Assembly: GCA_013396755.1 (NCBI GenBank)
Contig: VWZF01006730.1
Coordinates: 806,001 to 870,000 of the forward strand
Length of the DNA stretch: 64,000 nucleotides
Direction: 5' to 3'
DNA from: Sclerurus mexicanus
Lineage: Eukaryota; Chordata; Aves; Passeriformes; Furnariidae
Below the pieces are notes generated by a model that ran no database searches, was not told the DNA's origin, and saw only the letters and a list, made by a program, of their open reading frames with translations. Positions 51,209 to 61,816 of the stretch are shown here, piece by piece (within the stretch, counting starts at the first letter, position 1; the number at the start of each line of letters is the position of its first letter). The translations under genes were made by a program, and so were the position numbers.

Positions 51209-52287
51209 ATTAGGTGAAACTGAACTAGAACCAGATGTATTTTGCTACTAGATCTCATACACTCCTCAGTAGTGGTTTAGATAACAAAAAATCATGTAGC
51301 TGAGAATACCAATTCTGATATTTCTTCCTGTTTGTTTACTTTGGTCGTGATCACACAGCCAAAAATCACGTATACCAGCTATCTGAATATGATTGCAGTT
51401 TTGCACATAATGCTATATTCAAATATCCACGAGCATAATCATGACTCGGGTTTAATTGAACCATATTAAAACAACCAAGGAACCAAAGTGTTAAAAAATG
51501 TTATACATATAGGATTCCTGGCTTGCCATCAGGAGTATGAATGAAATAAATTATTGTTGAAAATTCTAAAGCAGTCGTTAGAAAAATCAAAGGAGGCACC
51601 CACAGTGGGTGTGGCAACTCCAATCCCCCAAAGGGGAACTTGATTGCTTGGGAAGAAAATGTAAGGTTTTGTCCAGTGAGCTGCCACGTTCAAAGCAGCT
51701 AAACACACTCAGTGTGAGATTTCTTGGCAAAAACAAAAGGTACAAGAAAATCTTTGTGGCTCGTAACTCAAAATCAGGAGAGTTTATCTTTCTAAGAAAC
51801 CTGCATCATTTGAGCTATTAATTAAGCTTGCTGCAGAAATGACTAGAGAAAATGCTGTGGTTTGGTATGTGTGCCAGACAAACAGGGTAATCAACTTTTC
51901 TGTAGCCTCATTCTCCACTCTGTATGCACATCACCCAGAAAGATGGGAAAGTTCAGCTGGGTACGGCTTTCACTTCCAAAGTTGCAGAGGTAAACAAATG
52001 CAAATATTTCTTTTTCGTGTATCTTTCCTTACAGGAGAGTGTTACACTTGGTTATCAGCTGCCATTTTGCAGGAACCAAGGCATGCACTTGAAATACTAA
52101 TTAGAAAGCTGTTCTGAGTCAGTAGCTTGCTTCTTGCATGGGAGTAAACAGATCCTCTGTTGCAGAGGATCTAGCAGCATCTCCAGAGGGCAAAAAAACT
52201 ACCTGACAGGGTTCGTAATTTGCCATGTGTTTGTATTTTTAGGACCTTAAATACAAGTTCCCACTGAAGTGGGCAGGTGATGGTGAT
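51209..52287. other. Gene-free stretch upstream of the CpG island
   Basis: No gene is supported. Frames at 51609-51821 and 51839-52117 (70 and 92 codons) follow each other in different phases but show no domain. This segment would be the distal upstream region of any gene starting in the CpG island. Confidence 0.55.
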
Positions 52288-52352
52288 GATGGGGGGCTCG
52301 AACTAGATGATCTTTAGGGTCCCTTCCAACCCAACCCATTCCGTGATTCGGT
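52288..52352 (+). repeat. CR1 LINE 3' tail next to the CpG island
   Basis: GGGGGCTCGAACTAGATGAT, TTTAGGGTCCCTTCCAACCC and CCATTCCGTGATTCGGTGAT make the last ~65 bases of a CR1. The usual TTCTATGATTC of the tail appears as TTCCGTGATTCGG, so the copy has CpGs at places where CR1 tails usually have TA or TG. It ends about 90 bases before the CpG-rich region. Confidence 0.9.
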
Positions 52353-52720
52353 GATGAGAAGGTGTCCAATGGCTCTTCCTTCTGCACGTCTGGAGCAACA
52401 ATTCTGAAACAAGTAAGCAGCACAGTGGTGAAAAGCGAGCAGAGGGTGTGAGCGGAGTGTGCCGAAGCACTCCGCGGCTAAGCCCTCAGCTTCCCCGACA
52501 GGCGCACCGCTGGAAAACCCCACGAGGCACCGCGGGGCTCACCCAGGCGCCAGCCTTCCCGCCGGGGCAGGGCGGGCGGGACCGGGAGGCGGGGACGCTG
52601 GGGCAGGAGGCGGCGGGAGCCGGGCTAGCACAGGAAGTCGCCCGGCCGCGCGCGGAGGGAGGAGGCAGGAGGCAGGAGGCGGAGCTGTGCCGCTCGGCCC
52701 GAGGTACCGCGGCCCGGCCC

Positions 52721-52721
52721 N
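52721..52721. other. Single-N assembly gap
   Basis: One ambiguous base between a run of GC (GGCCCGGCCC) and a G-run array. The true missing length may be more than one base. Confidence 0.98.
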
Positions 52722-52753
52722 GGGGTTTGGGGTTGGGGTTTGGGTTGGTGGGG
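52722..52753 (+). promoter_or_regulatory. G-quadruplex motif in the CpG island
   Basis: Four G-tracts of 4, 4, 4 and 3 (52722, 52729, 52735, 52742) with loops of 3, 2 and 3 bases fit the canonical G4 pattern, with another GGGG at 52750. The GGGGTTT units are also telomere-like in appearance, but the unit varies. Such structures are common near vertebrate promoters and cause sequencing dropout. Confidence 0.75.
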
Positions 52754-53110
52754 CTGCGCCACGCGCGCGGAGGTCCCTTGGCCGCCTGGGCTGCTTCCCC
52801 GCGGCGTGCCGGTGGTGCCGCGCTGTGTCCCTCACCAGGTGACCAGACTGGAGGGAAACGAACCCCTCACCGGCTTGGAGGCCTGGCCCGGGCCCGCTGG
52901 TGTGGCTGAGCTGGCGGAAGCCCGCGGTGCTTCCACGAGCGATTCTCAGATCGCTCGGGGTTTTCCCTGGAGAGCACGGCTGCTCCCGCGGCGGCGGTGC
53001 GTGTGCAGGCCGGCCGCCCGCCGTGTGCGCTGCCCCCCGCGCTGGGCGGAGTGTTCGGGACACGGGGGGTTCGGCCGGCTGGGGTGTGCAGTAAATCTGA
53101 TACAGCCCGG

Positions 53111-54065
53111 AGCTGCTGAGCCGGCTGTGTTTGCCTTCCAGGCGTGATGTGTTCCGGGTACATTGGGCTCCTTTGTGTTTTCTGCAGAGTGCGCTGGTCA
53201 TGCTCGCACTCAGAAAATCCTGGACGGAATTACGTGAGAATATGTGAGCTGCAAAACTTGTGAGTGTGAGGTGTTGGCAGGGGATTCTGCCACCGTGTTT
53301 GTGTGGCTCTCTGGCTGCTCCACCTTCCATCAGCCTACACAGGACAGAGCACAGCAGTACCAGAAAGCCCTTTTGAAAGACCTTGTGGTATAACTAGACT
53401 GTATATGCAGCACACATATTCACACTCAGTATTTCAATTACTTGTCATACAGATTTCGAGTTCTTTCCTGTTGAGGACCAGGCTTATTCCTAAAGAGCTA
53501 AAGATTGGAAAGGTACCTGTTAATAAAGATAGATTGACTTTCATCCAGCCTTTGCCACTGATACATGACTTCTGTAGTGGAAAACTGTATAAAGTGATAT
53601 TTAAAGGATACACAAAATTCTACATATATGGGGAAGATTGAACCATTTCTTCAGTGCTGTTGTTTGGCATGTAATCCTTGGCTGAATCTTGTCACTTTTT
53701 GGTACAAAAAGTGGGGGACAAAAAGGCTAGGGACAAACTTAATTGTTCAGAAAATATCTTGTCTGCTATGTAAGGAAAAATTTGACCAATTGTTTTGTTG
53801 GCATGATTATCTTTGGTCATGAATTAGTACAATTTACCCTCTAGGACTACTTTTCTGTCTTCATGGAAGCTGTGAAGATGTAAGCCTACTTCAGGTCAGT
53901 ACTGTACTTGTGAGCATAAGGAAAGCAAAGTGTTGAATCTGAAATAATAGGAACAGTTGACACTTTTTTTTTAAAGGGAAGTTGCTCACTTATTTTTCCT
54001 TCAATATGTAAATCCCTTTTGTAATTTATTTTGTAATTTGTACTTCTATAATTTATGTATAGTCT
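53111..54065. other. Transition downstream of the CpG island
   Basis: GC falls quickly to background. No recognised coding exon is present. Frames at 53303-53641 and 53628-53822 (112 and 64 codons) are in AT-rich DNA and lack domains. A candidate small exon inside this span is listed separately. Confidence 0.5.
53188..53233 (+). other. Splice-bounded candidate exon, 46 bp
   Basis: CTTTGTGTTTTCTGCAG ends at 53187 and fits a 3' splice site, and AC|GTGAGAAT starts a good 5' splice site at 53234. Between them one frame reads CAGHARTQKILDGIT and another contains an ATG (MLALRKSWTELR). I recognise neither. Being close to a CpG island, it could be a noncoding or alternative second exon. Chance splice-site pairs are common, so support is weak. 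Confidence 0.15.
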
Positions 54066-54162
54066 TCTAGCTAAACCTGTTTGAGCAGGGATAGATGAGC
54101 ACGAGTAGATGACCTCAAGAGGTTCTTTTCAACAGCAACAATCCTGTAATTCTGTGAATTTG
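54066..54162 (+). repeat. CR1 LINE 3' tail, degraded
   Basis: TAGCTAAACCTGTTTGAGCA, GGGATAGATGAGCACGAGTA, GATGACCTCAAGAGGTTCTT and CCTGTAATTCTGTGAAT follow the CR1 end with an AGATGACCTC...AGGTCCCTTCC...ATTCTGTGATT pattern. Only ~100 bases remain. Confidence 0.7.
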
Positions 54163-57100
54163 ATTTATTAATGTAGCCAAGTAGAGATTATAACAATGTT
54201 CTACATTGATTTCTTAGTCTGCTGAAAGTAGTGTTTTGTATCTGCAAAAACAATATAGAAAATACTCAGTTACTGTTTCAACACAGATGTAGAAGCTCTT
54301 CACATATTTAGGTTTTGAAAGATTACTTCAAATTGAATCACTAAAGCAGAGATTTCTGTTAACATTGATGAAACTCTTGTATCAAATTACTTACAAAGAC
54401 ATGTGTTTCTGTTAAGTCATATAAAACAGGACTATTCCTTCCTTTTCAAATGAGCAGCTGAGTTCCAGAGTTTACTTACTGCATCACATTGAATGACCAT
54501 GATTTTTCCATACATCTTTCCTTAAGAACATACTTTAGCAAAGCATAATATTCAAGGAGATACATACTTTCTTCATAAAATCAGGAGTAAAGGCAGTTAT
54601 TTTATTACTTTTTTTGTTTGGTTGTTTTTGTTTTTCATAGACTTGAATGATACAGATTGAGTTTATATGCCTTGGAAGATTCCACACTCTCTTCTGCCAG
54701 TTCTGTGACTCCATAGCTCTAGTCATTACACTCTTCAGAGACGGAGGCCAGTTTGTGTGCCAGTTTTGTAGCAGGTACGGGAAAATCCTCCACCTCACTG
54801 TTAGTCACAAATACAGAATGGAGACTAGTCATGTAAGTTAATCTGTTAACCTGTGGTACTTCCCAATGTACCTTTAGGATTTACTTAATTCAAATATTTC
54901 AGCCAAATCCCGCAGCCCAGTCTAAAGGGCAACTTAAGCTCAGTGTACTTTATGGCAGTAGCTCCAGGAAACATCCAATTTTAGTAGATGCTACATAGAA
55001 AACAAGACAAGGTTTTGTGTTATTTTTTGCAATGCAGTGAAAGTATTTTCCTTGGATTTTTCTGTGAAATCTATTTTGTGAGACCATGAATTAATTTTGG
55101 TTAAATAATTTGAAATATCTCTCAAAATTCATCAATGCCATCAAGATTAGTTATGGTTAATTGCCGTTAGATTTTTAGAGGTTCTTTGAGATTCTTTTCA
55201 GAACTAGGAAGTTGCTTTGTGTTTGTTGGGGGTTTTTTTCCTTTGCAATATTACCATATTAATCTAAATTTTTCATTAGGCAAGACAAGCTATGAATTAC
55301 AGCTGAGGTTAGAAGTCTTTATATATTGCTTCAATGTTCTAATGTCACAAAATGAAGTTGTCAGTTAAAAAACCCTAAACCAGTTTAATATCATCCTGAA
55401 TAGCTGAGTCACCCTATTAAGTACTTACAGAGAATAAGTGAATAAACATGTTATGAGGTACATAGAAAGAATGCAACATAGATGGTTGTAAGGTGTAGAC
55501 AAAGAAGCCAATGATTTCCAGTTGCAGCAGAAGTCTCCCTCAATCTTCTGACTCTTGTACAATACTACTGTTGTAATGCAGTTACTCCTGGGAAACATGA
55601 CTACGAAAGTCAGTGTTTTCTGACACAAACTCTGCTTTAAATTTTTCTGCTCTTGTGGATTTTTTCACTTGCTTGCAAGTTTACTTTTGATTGAGGAAAA
55701 AATGTGAAGAGATTTATGGAATAAATACTAGATGTCTTTTTTAAAATAAAAAATGAAGTGCTTTTCAGTGAATAGCTAGCCTCATTTCAAATGAAGTCTG
55801 CAGTGATTAAATATTAAAATGATCCATGGTTTAAATTAATATAAAAACTTTTCAGTAGATTATTAAAAATATTAACATTATTAATGTTTTAATACTTCCA
55901 TAGTTTATCAATCACAGCCACAGTGAAACTGTTTTTAGTTACCAAGCTGATTATCCCATATATTATGGCAGTATTATGTACAGCACATCTTATGTATCTT
56001 ACAGCTCTTTAATAACTAGTTTTATTCTTGAAGTATTTTTTGACACACAAAATAAGCAGTAACAATTTTTTTCCCTTTTGAAAAGAAGATAAGAAGGAAG
56101 GATATTTTCAGAAAAATTGTGGTGTTTGGCATTGAGGAAGGAACTCTGTTTCATGTAATGATAAACATAGGTGGTCACCAATACAGCTACAGAAGAAGAA
56201 AAAGTTCTTGCATTTGTTTCCAAGTAGGACTGGAATTAATGCAGCTTTAATATCCCAAAATTATCTGCAACAGCTTATGATTCCTGATACATTTTTATTT
56301 GTTAGAATTATGTTTGAAGGTCATGGGAAAATGTCAGGGCATCCCAGGTGCTTTTGCATCACTAGCTGCGCAAAGGATACCCCTGTAGTTCAGTGGGTTG
56401 AGTAAACACTTCAAGCATTCTCAACATGGACAGTGTTAATTCCTTTGTTTCTCTTTTCTTTTGCATTTTTCTTAGCCACAGGGTTAAAAATCAGCATTAG
56501 TGATTTCTGAGTTTTATTCTGCCTCTCTAACCACTCACTGCAGTGATACAATAGAGCTTTGCACAATACAGTTTATTGTGTACCAGGACCTTTTGCAGTT
56601 TTAAAGATGATAATTCATAAATCAACAAAATATTGTTTATTCATATGTTGTCATTAATCTTATCATCCTTCACTCAGTGTGTTTTACCATCAAAAACAAG
56701 GCAGAATTGGGCAGAAACACTCTGATGAATTAGCCAATGTAAACCCAATAGTGATTGTAAAGAAGGGTGGGAGATAGAAAAGGAAGGGAAGGGTGCAGTA
56801 GAAATCCAGGAATAGATGTTGAGTTGGTGAAGTGAATAAATGGGGAAAGACAGAAGCTTATGGTGGGAAAAGTCACAGCAGAAAGGACAAGTGTGAGAGA
56901 GGAAAAGAGCAGAGGTTAGCGCTAGGTTAGTAATGAGAATGGTATTGGAAAGTTAAAATCCAGGGAGCAAGCTGAAGCACACACCCTTTTGTACACAAGT
57001 TTTTTTGTCAACTATTAATGCTGTTATTTCTAGCCTTAAATAGGACAACAGAGTAAAAGATGGGGTTTGCGTTGTCTGTAGTTGGTTGCCTCTAGACAGA

Positions 57101-60100
57101 AGCCAAATATATCCTCCTGTATTTCTATTGAAATAAAATAAATAATGGAACAAAATAATAATCTTTTATGTCATGAACTGTTTTTTATAGTGGGGAAACA
57201 GATTGGGTTGGGAATGTAGTAGATTTCAAAGTTTCTATTGTTTTCTCTCCGGCTGTGCTGTGTGGTGCAAATGAAGAAAAGGTTAAGTTTACCCATGATA
57301 ATTCCTTCTCACATTTTACATTATCAATCGGCCCTTGTATCTTTTTGTGCTTTTGTCTGTTGTGTTTTCATTGTAATCTTTACATATGAAGTTCTCAGTT
57401 CTACAAACTCTTACGCTGAAATTTATTCACAAATGGCTCTGACAGATGTGCTCTGGAAGCCTTAGATGCTGTGGTTTAAGATGCTGCCACCTGGTCGCTT
57501 CTCCCCACCCCTCAGATTGCAGTCTGTACGGGAAAGCCAGCAATACCTGCACCTCAGTTCACTTCCCTCACCTGAACTCCTTGCCCTGATGTGGAGGCTG
57601 TGAGTAGGATTCCGAGTCCTGGGGGCAGATCATACCCCTCTTGTCTTTTCTTAAAAGCTGCTCACTTCTGGAAGAGAGGCAATTAAGCACCTGGGTCAGC
57701 AGCATCTTACAGCCTCTCAGACACCCAAAGCTTGTTTATGAGACTCCTCTGTAGTTTTAAGTTGAATGTGTTTAAAAATTTCTATTTTAAATTACCTATA
57801 TTTTCAATTTGTTACTGTACCAAGTCAGTGTGGAGGACATTTCCGTACTTGGCTTTGCAATACCATCATTTCTACTTAAACTCTTACCCTATGACTTTAT
57901 CGGCTTTTAAAAGTTATCATGGCTACAAGCGTACATTAAAAACCAGAGATCTTTATTTCATATAATATACATGCAATTGAAATTGTTCAGTAGGTGGTTT
58001 TAGTGTTGCTCTCACAGTGTTTGGAGCTGCTTATGCTGCCTTCAATTAAGATTGCATCACTTACTTACTGGTAGGCCAGTTTTGTGTTACACTCTTGCCA
58101 AAAGGAAACATTAACCTGAAGCAGTGTTCTGTTTGTTTTGGTTTTGTGTCTTTGCTGTAAAACTGAAAGCATACTGTTTATGTAGCTAATATTTAAATTT
58201 GATTAGGTCCTTGATTTACTGTTAACTAAATTTAAAAATTAGGACTGTACAGTAACAATAAAATGGGTAAAGAGCTGGTGAGCTGCCAGGACTCAGAAGT
58301 AATGGCTGGAGACCACTGTCAGTGGTTGAGAGTGTTGAGGACTTTCCCCAGCGTTTTTGTCAGGTGTGACGCACTTTGCAGTTTTGGTCAATTGTCTGTG
58401 TATAAACATAAAAGCAATAGTGGCAAATGGTGGATGGTTCAGTAATTGCTGGATTGATAAAAAAGGAGGTTTAAAGCATGGCTGAGATCATGGTAACAGA
58501 AGTCTCTTAAAATGTAGTTTGTCTGCATGTGTCGAGGAACAAGGAGTGCTGGATGTGTGTGCAGAATGGAAGATTTTTGTCTTGTAAAGCTCTGACTGAG
58601 GGAAAACTTGGGGTTTCTGAGGAAGCTCCTGTAGCCAAAGGGGATTCAAGTGCAGGGCAGTGTCAAGAAGGGCTGGTGCTGCCTGGTAGAGGTGGGAGGA
58701 GAGGCAGGAGCATGTTTAAATCCCTTGTAATAAGATCAGTGCTGGATTGTTGTGTCTTGTTTTATTTCTATGAAAAACATGTCCTGAAAAATTTGGAAGC
58801 ATGATGAAGGCCCTGAAATACATGATTTAGTTCTGTTTAATAGCACTGCCCTTGGTAGGTGGGCTTGAGAGTGGGTTGAAGTTTCTTGTGTTGTTTGTGA
58901 CCACATGCCTGCCTTACCTCACCCACTGTGAACCTCAACAGGCTCTGTTAGCTCTCCCTCCCACCTGGCTGCTTCAGAGGCCCTCCTACATACAGAGTGT
59001 TGAGTGTCTTAGGTGAGGCTAATCTGCATCTGTGTGAATTTATTGTTTCTCCCCTTTAGAGAGGACACGAATTTTTTGACATGCTATTTAATTTATGAAG
59101 GAATCTTTCTGTAATTTGAAGTGAAAAGTTTAATAAAGCATTCTTAGATAGCTTCTTACTTTATTATTTTGAAAGATAGGATAATTTGAAAGCCTGGTTT
59201 AGTTTGGTATCTTTCTGGGCATACAAAGCTAAGAGACCAACAGGCTAAATAGGAAGAGGGTATTTGGGAAAAATTGTTATAGAGACAAAACCTATTGAGA
59301 AAAGCTTCAGACTATTTTCATTTTAAGTACACCGGTGGGGTTAAATAATGTTAGTAACTTCTATTAGAGTAACAGATCATAATAATTTAAAACTGAAGTT
59401 CCTAGCGCACTTGCTAATATTCTTTATGGCTTCAGTAAAACACATCTGAAATAATTTACAAAGCAAAGCTTCTGGATGAATTCCTCCAGTTCTGCATGGG
59501 AAGAGTGCCTGTTTATCTTCGTGCATGTTTATATAGATCCATGGAAATTATGATCTAAATGTGGGTACAGTACTAAAACATAGCCTTATATGCAGAATAA
59601 AGAATTCAAAGCACTTGCATTCTGTCATTTATTGCACACAAGTAATGTATATTGTATAGGCTCAGTTCAGTTCTGTATTCTAACCATAGAAGGACTCTGT
59701 AGAATATGTACTATACCTTGAGAAGACAATGAGAAGGAATGGTGTGTGTAGGAAAAAGCTCAGGGCAATGGCTCTCTGATCAAACTTGTTTCTCTTCTGG
59801 TTTTGAGGCTTCACACTTAAGCGCTGTCATTGCTGGAAATAGTGAAGAGCTGAAAAGAAGTTTCCCCTGTTCTCTAGTGGTATACATTTTCATTTACTCA
59901 CCTTATTAAAATTAATAAATAGATCAAAGCGGAAACAACTAGAAGGGATGTAAAGCTGATTCCATGGGATAAAGTATTTTGAAAGCTAAAAGCAAAAGCA
60001 ACTTAGCTAAAGTCCTTTTCAGAGGAGACTCAACTGTCCTTAAACTTCTAAGCTTGGTTACAGAGCTCTACAGCTGTTGGTAAAGTAGTGACCAGACTGG

Positions 60101-61724
60101 GCAATTGTAGCAGGAGAACAGACCTGCAGTTTCTTGTGATGTCGGTGTGTTCTTGCCAAACCCAAACTGAACTTGTTTTATTGTATGCTCTAAAAGGTTG
60201 GGGGTTTTTTGTTGTTGTATGTTACCTATAAGGCTAGATTTCAGGCAGTACATCCCTCTTCTCCTAATAAAACTGTATGGCAGTGCTGAAGCATGCATTC
60301 TCCTTTGACTCTAGCTAAGGACATGTGCAAACCCCTAGTGCTTAGAGAGATGAATTCAGGAAATTAGAACAAATGGAGTGGATTGTTGTCTACCTTTTTA
60401 TCTCAGGGTAGGGTTCCTGAAGAAGTGCATGCAAGCTACTCATCAAATGATCTTTTTTAGGAGTCTCATAACCATTCCATTCGTAACTGCTTTGAGGTAT
60501 AGGAATCTCTCTAAACAGAAGTAATTTTTAGACCAGGGAAAGCCACATGTCAGAATCCAGGATCTTAAAAAAATGTGCCATCTCCTAAAGCAGCAACCCA
60601 TCAGAAGGTGTTCAATTTTGTATTTCACTAATATTTTTCTAGCAAGTAGAATTTCATGTGTACTATATGATGAAACATCCAAAGTAATACTTTTTTTCCA
60701 ATGTATTTCGTCTCAGTTGGTGTCATCCTTTCCTTTGCCATTCTTCTGGACAATGAACCCTGCAGCAAATCTCTTCCTTGTTACACATGCACACTGTTCA
60801 GGAGTGATGGGAATAGATGGGGTTGCAGTCTCCTCCCACCCCATTCCCATTAATGGGAAAAGCCATGAAAAGAGCTCAAGCAGACATTTGCACAAATGGT
60901 TGCATCCAGCACCTTCAGACATTTGTATGACATTCTGCTATTTCAGCTGGTACTTTTCTGCTGGTTGATGATTTTTTTTGCTGCCTTTGTTCCCAACTTC
61001 ACTCCATGCTTTTCTCTCCCTTAAAATGAGGCAAATAAACAGTTTACCAGATTTTCTAATGATGTCTATCAAAGCTTATTTTTTCATTTGGTGCATACAG
61101 AGGTTTTAGCCTGATTTTGATCTATACCTTTAATCCAATTTATGTTCAAGATTCAGATTTTTGATAGATATCCGTGATACTATATTCCTCTGTTTGCCCA
61201 AATAGAATATAAAGCTCCCAAAGAGATGGCATCATGTATGCTATTACTTTATTCTTTATCTTAAAAATCATTGCCTTTAATGGGATCTCTAGGTAGGTTT
61301 CAGGAGAGCCAAGTCTTGAGCAATTTAGATATAATCTGCAGAGAGTGTGCTTGGCCTATTGTTTTGAACTACTTTGAAACTACTGAGCCGATGTTATTTA
61401 AGCTGTATTAAACTCTTCACCCAATTATGGCATAATCCATCAAAACCAATAGAGTAGGACTTGGTTTTGGAACTGTTCCTGCTAACATCTATGGGTCTGT
61501 TCACTAAGCCTGACTCTTAAGCTCATTGAGTGCTGTAGGGCTGAACTGAACTTTACATTTTGTCTGTTATCACTGAGTTAGCTACTGGTTTGTCTACTGG
61601 TTTTTGCCTCAATTTTAAAGAGAAAAAGTACAAAAAAAGATGTATTGTGTTAAGACCAATGAAATGCATGTCAGCTTTATCTTCTGATTTTTATGGGGAA
61701 GATCTGCACCTGAACTCAATCCTG
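54163..61724. other. Gene-free AT-rich stretch, possible intron
   Basis: Apart from the candidate exon at 54641-54774, no gene is supported. Frames are short and on both strands. A purine-rich run lies at about 56760-56920, and a GC-elevated patch at 57470-57720 has no open frame of note. If the CpG island drives a plus-strand gene, this would be its first introns. Confidence 0.5.
54641..54774 (+). other. Splice-bounded candidate exon, 134 bp
   Basis: A long T-rich tract (TTTTTTTGTTTGG...TTTTTCATAG) ends at 54640 as a strong-looking acceptor, and AGCAG|GTACGG gives a good donor after 54774. All three frames hit a stop within the first 18 bases, so any coding must begin inside. An ATG at 54647 opens a frame through the donor with two CQFC motifs (FCQFCDS and VCQFCSR) about 20 residues apart. 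The start context is weak (T at -3). I recognise no family. A noncoding exon or a chance pair of sites is at least as likely. Confidence 0.2.
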
Positions 61725-61816
61725 TGTCATGTGCTCTAGGAAGACCCTGCTTGAGCAGGGAAGCTTGACCAGATGGCCCACTGTGGTCCCTTCCAACCTG
61801 ACTGATTCTGTGATTA
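61725..61816 (+). repeat. CR1 LINE 3' tail, diverged
   Basis: GTGCTCTAGGAAGACCCTGC, TTGAGCAGGGAAGCTTGACC, AGATGGCCCACTGTGGTCCC and TTCCAACCTGACTGATTCTG follow an older CR1 3' end. Only the last ~90 bases are visible. Confidence 0.75.

Larger units (their letters stand above)
52440..53110. promoter_or_regulatory. CpG island, candidate gene promoter and first exon
   Basis: The only CpG-dense, strongly GC-rich block in the window, with sharp edges. It contains GC boxes for Sp1-type factors (GGGCGGGCGGG at 52570-52580, GGCGGGG at about 52588), an ETS-type site (ACAGGAAGT at 52630-52638), a tandem GGAGGCA run (52660-52683) and no evident TATA box, typical of a broadly used vertebrate promoter. 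Possible donors for a plus-strand first exon are GAG|GTACCG (after 52703) and CAG|GTGACC (after 52838). Direction is not settled and the promoter could be bidirectional. Long frames across it (263 codons minus, 153 and 135 plus) are expected in GC-rich DNA and show only Pro, Ala, Gly and Arg-rich composition. Confidence 0.8.

Noticed and set aside
52722..52753. Interstitial telomere repeat
   Set aside because: The units alternate GGGGTTT and GGGGTT rather than the vertebrate TTAGGG, so a G-rich promoter element fits better.
52539..53330. 263-codon minus-strand open frame over the CpG island
   Set aside because: It crosses the N, runs past the island edge, is Pro/Ala/Arg-rich in the GC part and structureless beyond. 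Long frames are expected where GC is high and stops are rare. Plus-strand frames of 153 and 135 codons in the same place are rejected for the same reason.
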